A stretch of 64,000 nucleotides of DNA, taken from assembly GCF_949628215.1 (NCBI RefSeq), contig NC_134277.1, positions 53,888,918-53,952,917 of the forward strand, written 5' to 3'. This DNA is from Phalacrocorax aristotelis. Lineage: Eukaryota; Chordata; Aves; Suliformes; Phalacrocoracidae. Shown here in pieces: positions 40,071 to 53,500 of the stretch. The notes beneath the pieces were generated by a model. The model saw only the letters and a list, made by a program, of their open reading frames with translations. It made no database searches and had not been told where the DNA came from. The first letter of the stretch is position 1, and each line of letters opens with the position of its first letter. The position numbers and the translations under genes are program-made.

Positions 40071-40129
40071 TATACAATGACTTACAGATCAGGGTCCTAG
40101 AAATAATAATACATAAACTTTATAGCAAA

Positions 40130-40345
40130 AAATATACATATAATAATTCATCCTTCTATGATATATAGAAATGATGTATATTTGTGTGTGGACATATATA
40201 TATAAATATATGGGTTGTACTTACGTTTAGGGCACTTGTGTATAGATATGTGTGTCTACATACACACAGTATTCATTCATATATCTTTCTAGGTGCCATG
40301 TGTGTATACATAAACACACATAAATACACACACAGGAGCATATTT
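40130..40345. repeat. Imperfect TA/TG/CA simple sequence in the BMPER 3' UTR
   Basis: Runs such as ATATATATATAAATATAT, TGTGTGTCTACATACACACA and GTGTGTATACATAAACACAC alternate here. Two of them are short hairpins with GTGTGT/ACACAC arms. The sequence is old and interrupted. Confidence 0.8.
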
Positions 40346-40470
40346 ACACTCTGTGAGTAGACAGGTACTTTGCAGAATCTGCACACAAATAGCCGGAGTC
40401 CTTCACTGGCTGTGAGCATCAAAGGGGTCAGTGACCACCCACATTAGTGTCCGTGGAAAGTGAACGGATG

Positions 40471-40686
<216 letters not shown>

Positions 40687-43600
40687 TTACAGAGAGTCCC
40701 ACAAGGAAAGTTACGTATCTGTTTGCTTGGTTTCTACTGTAAGTATCAAAAAGCACATTTTGGTATGACAATCATCTAGAGGAAAAAACTACTTGTAAAG
40801 AGATCCCACTATATTAAATGCAACACTACCTTACATCACAAATATAAAGGTAGCAAAATTCCAATCAAAAAGGTATCAAGTTCCTAGCAGTCTTGAACTT
40901 CTTGAGAATTTTAACACAGGTGATGGTATATAAAGCTTTGGCAAGGTTTCTATCTATAAGCAGATCTATGCTTATATTTAAAGCTTAACTTTTTTTATTT
41001 CTTACAATGCCTTTTATCAAAGATTCCTGAATCATTTACAAGGACAGACAATTATTATCAGTCCCTCTCCTACAGAAAGAAGAATAGAAAGGAGAGTCAT
41101 TCACCATGTCAGACTTCCTATTCGTAAGATTATACTTCCAGTATCACATATTGCATCAAATCAAAACAATGCAGCACCATTTCTGAAACAAACATTTTGT
41201 TTTTTAAAAATCCATTATTTCCATGCTTTATGCTATTTTACCAAGGGATCACTGAGAATGAGGATTCTTGTACTTAATGATTCTGGTATCTAGTCATTGA
41301 TTTATGTAGTTGACAGTTCAATGCATTTCCAACATAAGACACCACTGAGGGCGCAGCTAGAAGCACTATACCCCCTCCAGATCAATATTTAAACTCTTAA
41401 CATTTTATATCCTGCCTTTTTAGTATGGAGAATAATACATGGTTCAATAGCAAATAAAAGCCTGTTATTCTTTCTAACGGCTGTGCTGATGGCAAAAACA
41501 AGTACCAATAAAACAGATTATAGATGGTAAGGGACTTTCAAGCATCCAGAATCATCTCTTGCTATTTACAGAGGGGCGGTTGCATTAAGATGGTTTCTTC
41601 CATTTTGAGAGAGATTGAAGGCCCAGATTTTTTAAAGAACAGTTCTGTTATGGACAGAAAAATGCTGTTTTGTTGTGAGAATTGGTCTTAGAGTGCCATT
41701 TCAGTACTGTTATTATTCACGAAGAGAAAATAGGCAGAAATGAATTTATTAAATATGTATAAGAGTGTATCACAGAGGATGGAAGTCTTAGTGCTAGGGC
41801 GTCATAAATTTAAGGGGTTCCTCTTCACCAGTTACAAAGTGATCTTCAAAACAGCACCAGCTTCTTGCAAGTTTTCCTTCTTATGCTTTTTATGGCATTT
41901 TTACATATGTGAAAAGTAGCCCTGAAGAAGGAATTCTGACAAGAATGCATGCAAAGGTCTCAGGGAACAGGTATTAAATAAGCAAACAAAAAATAGGAAA
42001 AAATTGGATAGTACAGCAGAAAATGACCCTGGAGTTATAGAGAATCAACAGTTGAATATTAGATATATATTAGATATTAGGTAGATATTAGGAAAAATAA
42101 AGCTTTCTAGCTTTAAGTCTGAGAAAGCACCTGAGCAAGCTACCTAAAAACTCTGTGAGACATCTTTTATTGAACATAATATTAGAATAGGTTGGAAAAA
42201 AACATCTTTCACCACTGTTCAAGGTAGGCTTATTCTGCTTGTGGGCATAGATCTTTTGAGAACTTTTTCCCAGCTTTACATTTCTATCTGGCTCTGCAAG
42301 GTAACCTTCATGCACATTGAAGAAGGAACAAACAAAAGGAATAACTAAAATGAAATTTAAATGAAACAGGAAATTTAGAAGGTGGGAAAAACGTGGAAGC
42401 AATATTAAGCATACAGTAAAATGTTAGATTCACGATGAATCCTGCACTTACATAGTGTGTTAAGAACAGAGAGTGAATGTCTATAAGAATGGAAGACGAA
42501 AGTGTGTGGAGCTCCCAGAGGCTTTGCAAACAATGTATTAACTGTCTAGAATATTAGGTCAAGATGTTCAAACATGGATAGTGATTGTCCACACACAACG
42601 TGAATTATCTTAAGGGGACTGTTCGCTAGAAGCTTTTGCCCTTCCTCTCCAAAAAAGGGTTTCCCTTCAAAGGATCTCTAATTGACCAACCACAAACTGA
42701 AACATTGGGCTTCAGTACATGCCATTTCCATATAGAAAGGTCTGCAAGCTTCAGTTTTTAGGCTGCACAGGTTTCATCCCACAAAGCTTTACTGCAGTAA
42801 TAGCTGGCCCATTTGTTCCACCTGAACTCTGTTTAGTGCCTCAGCTGGTGGGTTTGAGGAAAGTTGGCAATGGTCTCCTTTCCACTTCCTCATCTCTGCC
42901 CCAGAGCAAAGGAGAATATATTACACGTTGCCCTCAGCAGCTGTGACATCTGTAAGTACTCCCCAGCTCTGCTCTACCACACATGGATGTGGTGTGTCAA
43001 AACACCTCCTTCTTCTTCAGCAGATGCCATGTAGAAGATACGATGACCTTATTTTCTGCTGTAGGCAGTCTATAATGGCATTATTAACTTGCTGTCAAGG
43101 GAAAAATCAGAGAAGTACAATGGCTGCTGTTTAAGTTCCCTGGATGGCTTTTATTGTTAAGTGCTTCAGTTGTTAACATGTGGTGTGATTGATCCAGAAC
43201 ATTCCACTTCTTCAACAGTTTAAAAAATAAAAATAAATATATTCTGCAGTAGGCTTCCCAGGGACTGCTGAAATGAATCAGTACCATGTAAACATGGAAA
43301 ACAGAAGTGATGCCTTTGCACCCATCTTCTAAGGCAAATTCCTCTCTTAAAGAACGGAGCTCTGTTAGTAATAACTTCCTTAGTCCACTAGCAAAAAAAA
43401 TGAAAAACCCAACCCCAAAGTACAAAAGTTACTAATAATACTGCATTTTGCAATGTTACCAGTCCCAACAGGATTTTTCCACTCTTCTTCTAGAACATGT
43501 GTTTGGCATGACAGATGTGAGCTTCCTCAGACCGCTTTCTGAGCTGGCAGGATGATAGCCAGCTCCAGTCCAGAAGCCATATAGTCACATAAATACAGCA

Positions 43601-44371
43601 CTGTGCCTGAGCTAATAAACCCTGCCTAATAAGGTTATACAGTTTTCAGACCAGAGCTGGTTTATTCTAGCCAGTTTGGCAGTTTCACAGAGAAGGCTTG
43701 TATCTGTCTGTGCCTGTCTTTGTAGACATGGCCGTAATTATTTAGGAGGAATCCTTGTTCCCCAACACAAAAGCCAAAATACCTAACATGGAACTGCTGA
43801 AGGATTCCCTTGGAGGCTGATGTCTGGTAAATCTGATTCCACAGAAATTTCTGAGCTAATATTTGTGCATCAGTGAATCATCTTGCTTCTACTGGTGTTT
43901 CATAGTTTGGGCTATTGAGGTGTTTTGTAGGCTTTTCAAACTGAATGACACTTGTGGCGCTTGAAATTCACGACATCTTCTAACATAGTAGAAGGCAATA
44001 GATCTGGGCACTAACCTTCTAATGATACACTTGTGTTAATCTTTTAAACTTTCAGTTTTTTATGAGTTTCCACTAAAAAGTCAGAATAGCCTTCTGATAC
44101 ATATTCACGCGGAATAAAGCAATTAAAGGAAAGCAACATATAACAGGGAAAAAGAGTGACTTTGGCCAGAAAATTCCACAGCAAAGAGGGGACACAGGAG
44201 AGAAGACTCAAAATCAGGTATACACTCATCCTTCTCTGGTTCAACCGATCACATAGGAAAAAGAGTAAATTGTTCAGTTTCTATGAGGCTGTTGCATCAT
44301 GTCAGTACACTAATGCTACCATGTGCACTTTGCCCTTTATTATTCTCCACATTGGCTTTTTTCTTCTTGCC

Positions 44372-44968
44372 TGTTACATGGTTTAACCCTGGACAGCAAC
44401 TAAGCCCCACACAGCCACTTGCTCACTCCCCTGCAGCAGGATGGGGGAGAGAATCAGAAGAGTGAAAGTGGGAAAACTCATGGGTTCAGATAAAGACAGA
44501 TTAATAGGTAAAGCAAAAGCCGAGCATGCAAGCAAAGCGAAACAAGGAATTCATTCACTCCTTCCCATGGGCAGGCAGGTGTTCAGCCATCTCCAGGAAA
44601 GCAGGGCTCCATCATGCATAATGGTTACTTGGGAAGACAAAACGCCATTACTCCAAACGTCCCCTCCTTCCTTTTTCTTCCACCAGCTTTATATACTGAG
44701 CATGACGTCATATGGTGTGGGATATCCCTTGGGTCAGTTGGGGTCAGCTGTCCCGGCTGTGTCCCCTCCCAACACATTGCGCATCCCCAGCCTACTCTCA
44801 GGTGGGGTGGGGTGAGGAGCAGAAAAGGCCTTGACACTGTGTAAGTGCTGCTCAGCAGTAACAAAAACATTCCTGTGTTATCAACACTGTTTTCAGCACA
44901 AATCCAAACCATAGCCCCATGCTAGCTGTTATGAAGAAAATTAACTCTATCCCAGCCAAAACCAGCAC
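44372..44968 (-). mobile_element. Solo LTR of an avian endogenous retrovirus (copy 2), in the BMPER intron
   Basis: On minus the element begins TGTGCTGGTTTTGGCTGGGA and ends with GGTTAAACCATGTAACA, a TG...CA pair. The orientation is set by a TGACGTCA site followed 7 bases later on minus by TATATAAAG, which is the order expected of an LTR promoter. The flanks CTTGCC before 44372 and CTTGTG after 44968 share CTTG and may be a worn six-base target duplication. The element shares its terminal blocks with the LTR at 24224-24848 but has a different middle, so they are two subfamilies. No internal retroviral genes are present, so nothing here could encode a virus. It lies in the same orientation as BMPER. 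Confidence 0.9.
44688..44710 (-). promoter_or_regulatory. CRE site and TATA box of LTR copy 2
   Basis: A perfect palindromic CRE, TGACGTCA, sits at 44703-44710. A TATATAAA sits at 44688-44695 on minus, just downstream. Together they form a compact promoter that would fire leftwards, in the sense direction of BMPER, towards the last exon. Whether it is active cannot be told from the sequence. Confidence 0.65.
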
Positions 44969-46279
44969 ACTTGTGTAGTCACACCCACAGCAGGGAGTTG
45001 TTTCCATCTGCCATCCCTGAGTCATCTTTCTCTCAGTGCCCTCAGAATTTCAGTGTTAAATTACTATGGTCCAAGGCCTTTCACCACTTCTGTTTACTTA
45101 ATTTGACTTTATAAACTGCTTGTTTAACCTTTATTGGGCTAAAACCAATCTTTTTTCTAATCTCCTTTCCATTTCAAACCTCTTCCATTTGAATCCTTTC
45201 TTTTCCCTCTCATACATATCACTTTTTCTTTTTTCTTCTTTCCCTCACACTGGCTCTCCTGGGTTTTTTTGTTCTCCTTCACACATCATATTTCTTCCTG
45301 TGCCCATCCTAAGAGCTCTCACTCCCCACTACTTCCCATGGAAACCCTCTCAGTTCCCATGCATATCTCACCAACCCTTTCCTATCCTAACCATTTTCCT
45401 TACTCATTAGCTTCTTCACCCTTCTGGTTAAATGACAGCTGACACTCCCCTTGCCAAGCCAAACTCAAAGGACAACAAACCCTGAGCAGCAGTATTTCAA
45501 GGAGCACTAAGAGGAGGATATGCTGCCACAGTGGGGGAGGAGGAAGAACATGTAGGGAACAGGACATGTAATTCAGCCTCCTGAGCATCCTGTTTGGCTG
45601 GCCCTCCAGACAACACAAGCTTTCTAAAGATTATAAAAATGAGCTAAGTGTAAAGCACTCGGGATAGAGGAACTGGCAACCACACAAGATCTGGTTTCAT
45701 AACACACAAAAGAATAATTAAAACCTGACTTTACTAATAAGTATACTCCATTTTCATCAGAACACAGCTCTTCCAAGTATCCCACCAGCTATGAAATGTC
45801 AAGCAGGAAATGAAAGTCACAGAACGCTAAAGTTTTATTACAGATATATTGTTTCATACCCAGGAACTTTCATCCGTAATTAGGACACAATAATTGTAAC
45901 TACAAGTTTTTTTGAGGAAAAAAAGTAAGTTAAAGATTAAAATCTTGATGCTGGCCGCTGGTAACATATGGAGTGCACTGGATGCACTTTAATATAATTT
46001 ACTATAGAAGAGGGTACTTGACCATAAACAGCTTATCTATATTTTCTGCTTAACAAGATTTCCTCTTTCCCTCCAGAAGTCTGCACTGAGATTAAAAAAC
46101 TCAGGTGGATTTAAACATTTCTTTCATTAGCTTTATTGGAAGATGTGTGTTTAAATTCCTTCATAACATTCTCTTAAGGACAGTTTTTGCCTTAGAAACT
46201 TTTCATGTCTTTGGTAAAATGCCATAAAAAATTGTGAAAAGAAACGTCAATTAGTTAAGTCGTGATATGCCAACACTTG

Positions 46280-46366
46280 TATAAACTCCTTAAGGCGGGG
46301 ACTGGAGCTTTTATTCTTTCTACAGCATCTGCCATAGTGAGGTCTCAGTCTGAATTGCTTTGGTCA
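46280..46366 (+). repeat. Relic of an old amniote interspersed repeat
   Basis: The string AAACTCCTTAAGGCGGGGAC, then TTATTCTTTCTACAGCATCT, then GCCATAGTGAGGTCTCAGTC follows the plan of a very common sauropsid repeat tail that I recall: CTCTTTGGGGCAGGGAC, then ACAGCGCCTAGCACAATGGG, then CCTGGTC. Divergence is high and the family name is uncertain (CR1/L3-type 3' end or associated SINE). Confidence 0.6.
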
Positions 46367-47413
46367 AAAATTAAAAAAAAAAAGTCAGGGTGCTTGTTTC
46401 AGGTCCTACATGGATCCGCTACCAGATCAATAGATTAAAATTACGTATGTTAGTAGTGCTGTCTGAGACCACATCCTTGAACAGGGCTTTCACTTAGTGA
46501 CACCCTATTTGGATTGTTCTCTTCCTTTGTATGAAAAAAAAAAATGAGCCTTTCGGGAGCAGTCAATCAAATGTAATTTGCTCTGTCACTCACCCATCCA
46601 TGCTATCATGCCTTTAAAAGAAAAGGAAATTGAAGCTGAGACAGTAGACCCTGAGCCACACACAATCACCAAAATGGACCACAGAGTAATAGCTCTTTGA
46701 CCAGCACTGAGTATCCTTCCCATTTTTTTTCCAACTACTGTCAATTGTTTTACATAAATCTGAATATATTTCCAGGCAAACCAATGCCATTATAGAATGT
46801 CCTAAATTAATGAGACCGTCATCAGGGGAAATATTCGTCTGCAATATTGCTTTTTACTTCAAGTGCCCATGACCACAGGCCACCACTTCTTATGGAAACA
46901 ATTACTCACAATTACTTGCAATTAATGCAGTCCTAATCACATGGGGAATCTGGTCCAAGTACCAAAATTAATGCAGGTTTGCATTTTAATGTTCCCATTA
47001 AACACATTCTCTTGTCTTCCCTTGTTGAACTTACTGTAATCATATATGCATGTTGTCTCTGGAAATATAACTATGCTTTAACGAGAGGTCAAAGGACTTT
47101 AAACATTATCTGTAATCAACTGTTTACATATCCTGAAAGAAAAAGGCATGTACATCTTCCTGGAAGTATATAAAATTAAGATAGGTGGCATTAGAAGTGA
47201 AAAGTTTTGCAGTGAAATAAACATTCCTAATATTTGATGGTTGAAAATCTTTCCTGGTAAGGTATTTCTCCATAACTCAGAATACGACTTCCCTGCTGGT
47301 GCAATCCCAGTCTTTTCTAGCCGGTTCATATTTGATCCTCCTCTACCAGTAAAACAATAGTAGCCTGTAGGCCTATGCACTGGCTTACAAAGAAGCAGTC
47401 CCAAAACACTTAC

Positions 47414-47544
47414 CTGCACAGTTCTGCTCCGGTACCCACTGGACTTTCAGCCCTTCCCTCTGGCAGGCTCGGGCATACGCCAGGAATGACTCGCAGTAGC
47501 AGTTTTTATGGACTGGGCATTCGCACATGTCTGTCACACAGGAC
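47414..47544 (-). CDS. BMPER: BMPER penultimate coding exon (C8 domain, C-terminal part)
   Basis: The exon encodes 43 complete residues, starting [17 protein letters not shown] and continuing [19 protein letters not shown] to EQNCA, with seven cysteines. This is the C-terminal half of the C8 domain that follows the VWD domain in BMPER and von Willebrand-type proteins. The C-x-x-D-x-C, CYCE and AYARAC motifs are diagnostic. The acceptor is TTGTTCTGCAG on minus, just above 47544, and the donor is GTAAGTG, just below 47414. Intron phases are 2 before and 1 after. It splices in frame to the TIL exon at 40471-40652. It belongs to a secreted BMP-binding regulator. The remaining upstream exons lie outside the window. 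Confidence 0.97.
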
Positions 47545-50460
47545 CTGCAGAACAAAGCCCCAGAACAAATAAGCAAGGAAAGTTGGCAGATATCTGTCCA
47601 AGGTCTGGAGTTGTTTACTCTCCAGTCACATGGATTTCAATGCCACAGCAACTTATGATACATTGGCAAGAAAGTTAAATGCATCTCTGCTGTCACATCT
47701 CAAGGACTCATCTTTTTTTAGATGTGCTGCTCTGATGCAGAGAAGTCTCAGGAGCACCAGGGAGAGAACCACATGGAAACAGGGAGGTGAGAAGACCCAA
47801 GAAACATCAGACAGAGAGGACAGAGACCACACTGGGAAAAGGCAAACTCCATTTTTGCAATGATTTTGTGTAAACACAAGATAAAGACTGTTTTCTTATT
47901 CCCTGGAAAGTAATAATTTATAATTTTACCAATAATAGCAACAGCATTAAGTGGATGACTTCTGCAGGTAATGAGCATATGCCCTTCTATGCAAGGGATG
48001 AGACATGGTGCCTTCTCTCCAGGTTACCTCCAGCCTCTCCCCACTTTGAAGGCCCCAAAATAGTTATATGCCTGTTTTGTCAGCAACAACACTACTAAGT
48101 GCCAGACTTTAAGAGGCTCCAAAGGAGCAGGGATGATGCAGCAGAACTGAGCAGTTCTCATGCTAGGAAATCCCCCAGGCTCTTGTTAATAACACCATCT
48201 TCTTCCATTGCATAAGACAGAATCACTACAAAACATGGCAGGGAGCAAAGCTGCTAATATGGTCCTAAGTGAAACTGCTACTGCGTACGTCACCACTATA
48301 TTTCAAGTTAGCTCATCCAGAACGTGTGCCCATTTGGCACAGACCTAAAATATAACTGGAAAGAGCCGGTGGACTTGCAGTCGGCAGTTTCTGCATAAGG
48401 AGAATGCTTAGACACTTCCGCAAACACAGCAATGCAAATTCAGAAATGCTAAGTATCTACTGCTCCAAGTGGAATCATTAAAAGGCAGGAACAAGGTGTG
48501 GGGAAGACACACTCAGCCCTCTGAAAATGATGCCTTCAGTTCCTCTGCTTTCTAGTGTGGGTGCTCTGTGCGTGCACCTTGGTTGTCAATGGGCGAGAGC
48601 CCTCTGCTCCATGCATGTTCAGGGACTCCTGTGTTCCTGAGAGGACAAGGCAACTTTTGTGAGAGGCAAAAATCATCCAGAAAGATCAAGTTCATAAAAA
48701 ATGAACTCTCCATGTTACTTGCTTTTGCTGTGGACCTAAAATTCAGTTGTCTGTAGGAGAAGGATGGATATAGGCTTAATTTTCCAGAAACTTTCCACAT
48801 AGCTGAATAAGTAATAGCTTGGAGAAAGTGCAAGCATCTCAGTCAAAGTAATCAGAAGCCCTACTGCCCATACAATGCTTTAGAGTCATTGGGAAACACT
48901 TATTCAAAACTAGGAGAGAGGATTAGTGGTTCTTCAAACACAGGCAAGCTTGTTTCTGCATATCCAACAGTGCCCCTTAAAGAGCAGTATTTCCTGTTGC
49001 CAAACTCACTAGCTATTTCAGTAACCAATCATATGGTTAAACCTGACAGTTCTGCTTGACGTTTCCAGGAGCTTTTACTCATTTTACTCTCAGTGGACCC
49101 CCAACATGAAATTATAAAAAAATTCACTGTGACAAATAAGCAACATAAGTGCTAATGTAAAAAGGTTACCTGTCCTCCATTTACAGGTATATATGTACTG
49201 TGGATAAACAGAATTGCATTGGATCAAATCTGTTACAAGTTCATATTTACAGACCAGCGGTTTTCATTTGAAATAACTTTTCTTTCTAGGGACAATGTAA
49301 TTTTATTTAGCTTTAGTTCTGCAGTAGGTCCCTTTACATCTTTCCCTCTAACAGATGTTGCTGTATGGGTATCACAGCTGATAGGCTGCAAGGAACAGAT
49401 CAGCACAACCTTGGCATTGTTTGATTTTGCTAGCTGATAAAAGACCTCGTATAAGCACAAAGGGTCACCTTTTGATGGACACACTAAATAACTTTACACT
49501 GTTTCCTTTGGCCACAACATGTTCATGATCTCTTGCTAGCATCCCTGTAGCAGGCACTGCTCCATATACCCCATGCGTTTTAGGAGGTGTATGTCTTATT
49601 TTGCATTGAAGTAGATGCTTGTTCACTATTGTAGCAAATTATGAACACAAAGAGAGTCTGGAATAATCTCCACAGATAGAGTCCATTATCAAGACACCAT
49701 TTCACCATGGTTTTAGTTCTGTGCTAGTCTCCTTTATCAATCACATTTTACTGCTTTCCACTCAGACTGAGTTACTATTAACGCCCTCGATGTTTAGGGA
49801 TGCTTGCCAGTGCCAGGCTGGCTACGTGTTCACCAACTTCCTGCCTTAGAAATTATAAAATCCAAAACCTGAGATACTTCCTCTGCTTTTTAGACTGTAA
49901 ATGCATTTTTTACCAATACTCAGAGGGGGCCATCTCCTCCTGCACTGAGTCAATGCCCAACAGCTGCCTCAGGTGCTCGCATCAGGTCAGGAAATCTCCA
50001 GACTCGCAGTCAATCACCCAGTCTTTTTAATCATTAACATGTTTGTGGCAAGGCTAGCACTGACCCTTACAAAGCCAGGGCATGGTCTGGGCAATTAGGG
50101 AAGACAGGGCATGGTTCCCCGTCTGCAGGAGGGCAGCTATGCTCTTTGAGGTTGCAGAGAGTTTAGGCCCTCATGCACGTGAGTGACTCAATGCCATTAG
50201 CCCTGCTCTTGGCACTGAAATGGCCTTGGACATCCAGACAGGCTCCAGAATGAACCATCTCCACTTTGGCTGGGATCAGCACTATTTACTACAGTGTTCA
50301 GCATGGGATTCCACTAAGGTAGCATGCCATGTGCAACACAAACAATCGTCTGATTCATTACACACCTAATTGCTTGTGTAATTTTTATTTTCCTGAAGTG
50401 TTTAATCCTGGTGACAGCTGCACTGGGCTCAAGCCCTAGGCTTGGATGAGAAGCAATCAT

Positions 50461-50560
50461 CAGATTGTGGCGGTTTTATTAATGAATTACAATTGCTAAT
50501 TATTTGTAAGGTTAATTTAATTAATTAATTAAAGTTAAATGAAAAATTAGAGTAAAGGAA
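50461..50560. promoter_or_regulatory. AT-rich cluster of TAAT motifs, candidate intronic regulatory element
   Basis: Within about 90 bases there are TTATTAATGAATTACAATTG, CTAATTATTTG, GGTTAATTTAATTAATTAAT and AAAATTAG. These are many overlapping homeodomain core sites (TAAT/ATTA), plus a TTAATTAATTAATTAA palindrome. The neighbouring DNA is not simple AT repeat, which is why it stands out. Enhancer function is inference only. Confidence 0.35.
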
Positions 50561-53500
50561 ACTATATCCAGAGCTGCCAAGCCTAGTCAATCAAAAGAAA
50601 ACCTTTTTTTTCCTAATGAAATTCCTTGCTGGCAGGTATAAGGCATTAATATTAATTGCAGTTAGATGGATTGGCAGTTGGGGGAGAGGGGTCTTTTTAT
50701 ATCACTCCTGAAATCAGCAGGGAGCAGGTACATGGTTTGTTTGACAGCCACTGCGAGAGTCGAAGGGCAGTTCTGGGAAAGGATGTGGAAGCAAAAGATG
50801 TCTATCCTCTGGGGGCTGGCTAGTGAGGGGGAGCTGGTGATGGCCCATGGGCAAGCTTTGATTTTGGGTCTGTATTTTTTTTGAAATGTGATTACTTCTT
50901 GTATTTAATTACATTTCTCACAGCTATTGCTGTTACAGTTGTATTAGAAGACTGTTGCAGGATGCTTCACTAGGTAAATTTAAGAACTTATTCTTGTGAG
51001 CTGTCCTAATCCTTTTCCCTTGCAAAAATCTTTGGTATGTGCATAGCTTTTTCCCCCCGCCATCTCCAGTGACTGATACATTTCAAAAATTATTCTCTGC
51101 TATCCCAGATCCTGCCTCCTCTTCATTCCTCCTTTGAATCCAATAAATAGATTCAGTGACACTAAATGCATGTATGCAGAGGCTTATCTGTATTCTAATC
51201 TGACTGGATTGTTCAAACAACAGAAAAATTCACTTTTACTAAAACTTTGGAGTTATGCCAATAGTGAAGCCGTACTGACAAGTTACCATACTGCACATTA
51301 ACGGAGACTTTGTGTCTTTCAAGATGTTGTGAGTCTTTACCAAGACCAAAACATTTGCTTAAATGAAGTAAAATTGAGAATGCATATCAGAAGCTTAAAC
51401 GTCAAAACGTTACAGTCATAGAGAAGTAATCCCACAGGAAGACTGCAGTGCAAGTTACTTATAAAATGAAGCCATGTTACCAGCTACGGAAATACACACA
51501 AGATACTTCACGCAGCTTTAGCTCTGCTGTCAGTGAAATCGTACAGAGGCAATGATGTTGTGGTCCAAAAGAAAATTATGTTTCTTTTAAGGATGTACTT
51601 GGCTGTGATGGCTCACTTTATCTGGAGTCCCTGCTCCAAGTAAGCACCAGAGCACAGCCAACCTCTCAGTCCTCAACTGGTACCAAGTGCCTCACTGTGA
51701 TTCCTTTTGATGCTGTCTATGCTGCCTGCAGGGTGTGTGTCAGAGATGGCGATAATTGGGTGTGTATAATCAGAAACTGTTGCAAGGGGAAATCCATGAA
51801 AGTGAAGGCATCCGGCAGCTGTGGGACACACCCCTGAAGGAGGCAAAAACACACACACTCTCCTGCCACATCTTCAAAGAGAACTGGTTGAGTACACTCC
51901 TTCAGCAACAGCCCTTTTTCACATTAAACCATGGAAAGTCTCCAAGTCCCGCAAAGGACAAAGAACTGACTCCTGTGCTACATGCACTATTAAAAAGAAG
52001 AAGAAGAAAAGATCACAGCAATGAAGCCTACAGCCTTAGTCCGTTGCACACTGGATTGAAATTGCAGATGTTCACTTGCTGAAATCAGCAGTTCCTTTTG
52101 CTTTGCAGTACACACAAATCCAAAATCAGAACCAGCCATTTTAGGGGGGGACTATTTCTGCCTTTTTTCCCCCCACATTTCACAACAGGAGTGTGATACA
52201 GTGCATTTTTCAAACCTTTTGGTACCTTCAAGAAGTGGCTCTATGCAGAGAGAAAACACTAACATCTTCCTCCAGTAGGTTTCAACAGACTTTACAAAAG
52301 CAATTAGAGAGAGTGCATGACTACATAGATTTTATAAATGTGAAGAGGCATCTGGTGGTGAAGTGGTTTGTCCTCTATACCTGGGATAAGCTGTACACTT
52401 GCAAACTCCAAAGCCTGAAGGGTCATCTGCCTAGAGAGGAGCATTAATTTCCAGTCCCACCATCCTGCGAGACAGACTTCTTGGGATAACTTCTTATTGG
52501 GTATGGCAAATCAGAGTTTTAGTACAAGCTTGGCCTAATTTAGCACTGGTTATGAAAACAGCCCTACTCTACACAACAGCCAGTTTGGATTCCCATAGTC
52601 ACACTGGAGTGCTCACAATTCAGCAGCAACACTCAGGATTTATTTTTCCTGATCCAAAACTAGACATCCTTCCTCTTTCTTTACAGGAAAAATAAAAGCA
52701 AATGGCGTCTGTCGGTACTTGTGTTGTTACAAGAAAGTTTGGGATGTTTTTCTTACAAATTTTGAATGAGTTACCATTATTTATGGCCCCAGATAAAGAA
52801 GTCATTTCACAAGGTGAGACGATGAGAAGATGAGACATGTTCTGATGTACAATGGAAAGGCTCATGCTGTTGCTATTGCAAGCTCTCTCTTGTCTGTATG
52901 TGCATGTTTAATCTTACTGATGTATTGAAGCGTGATATGTAGAGCTGGAGACCTTTTATGGCTTTGAGGCTTGAGATCAGAGGTCTGAGATCATTCTCTC
53001 TTTCTCCAGAATTTACTAATATTAATGCAAAAGCAGCAAATAACTCATCAGGAAAGTAATTTTGGAGGCTGCTGAAAACACAGAAGCCCTTACATCTATT
53101 GAGTATTTGTTCAAAACACTTGCCTGGGGAACAGACTTTCATGAAGCAAAGGCAGTCATTTTCAAGGATCATTTCTTCCAGGACCAGGTAACTGTATCTG
53201 CACTCCCTCTGTGGTTTTTCCACACATCATAACAATGGTAACATTGCCTTAAATTGGGGATCTGATAAAGGTATCCATAACAACGTTAAATCATCAGCGC
53301 CCTGACCTGTTTTTCCTTAAGTGGGAAAGTGCCCAGAAAAAGTGTCAGGCAGCATACATGCACTTTGCACCGGAGACTCCCCCATGGTACAAGAACTCCC
53401 ACACTGCTGAACTGGCTCCAAAAATACCCTAAGAATGTGGGAGCAGAAAGGGAACTCACAGCTCATCTTTGGTGAGCAGTGCATAGCAAATATACTGCAG

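Larger units (their letters stand above)
40045..40470 (-). other. BMPER: Probable BMPER 3' UTR
   Basis: The segment runs from the BMPER stop codon to about 20 bp past the first AATAAA on the minus strand. It contains no coding sequence. Between about 40.13 and 40.35 kb it is rich in alternating TA, TG and CA steps, with several short self-complementary stretches. The cleavage point is estimated, and a longer form using a later signal is possible. Confidence 0.5.

Noticed and set aside
52873..53223. 116-codon minus-strand open frame with several cysteines in the BMPER intron
   Set aside because: The order and spacing of cysteines fit neither VWC, VWD, C8 nor TIL domains, and there are no suitable splice sites at its edges.
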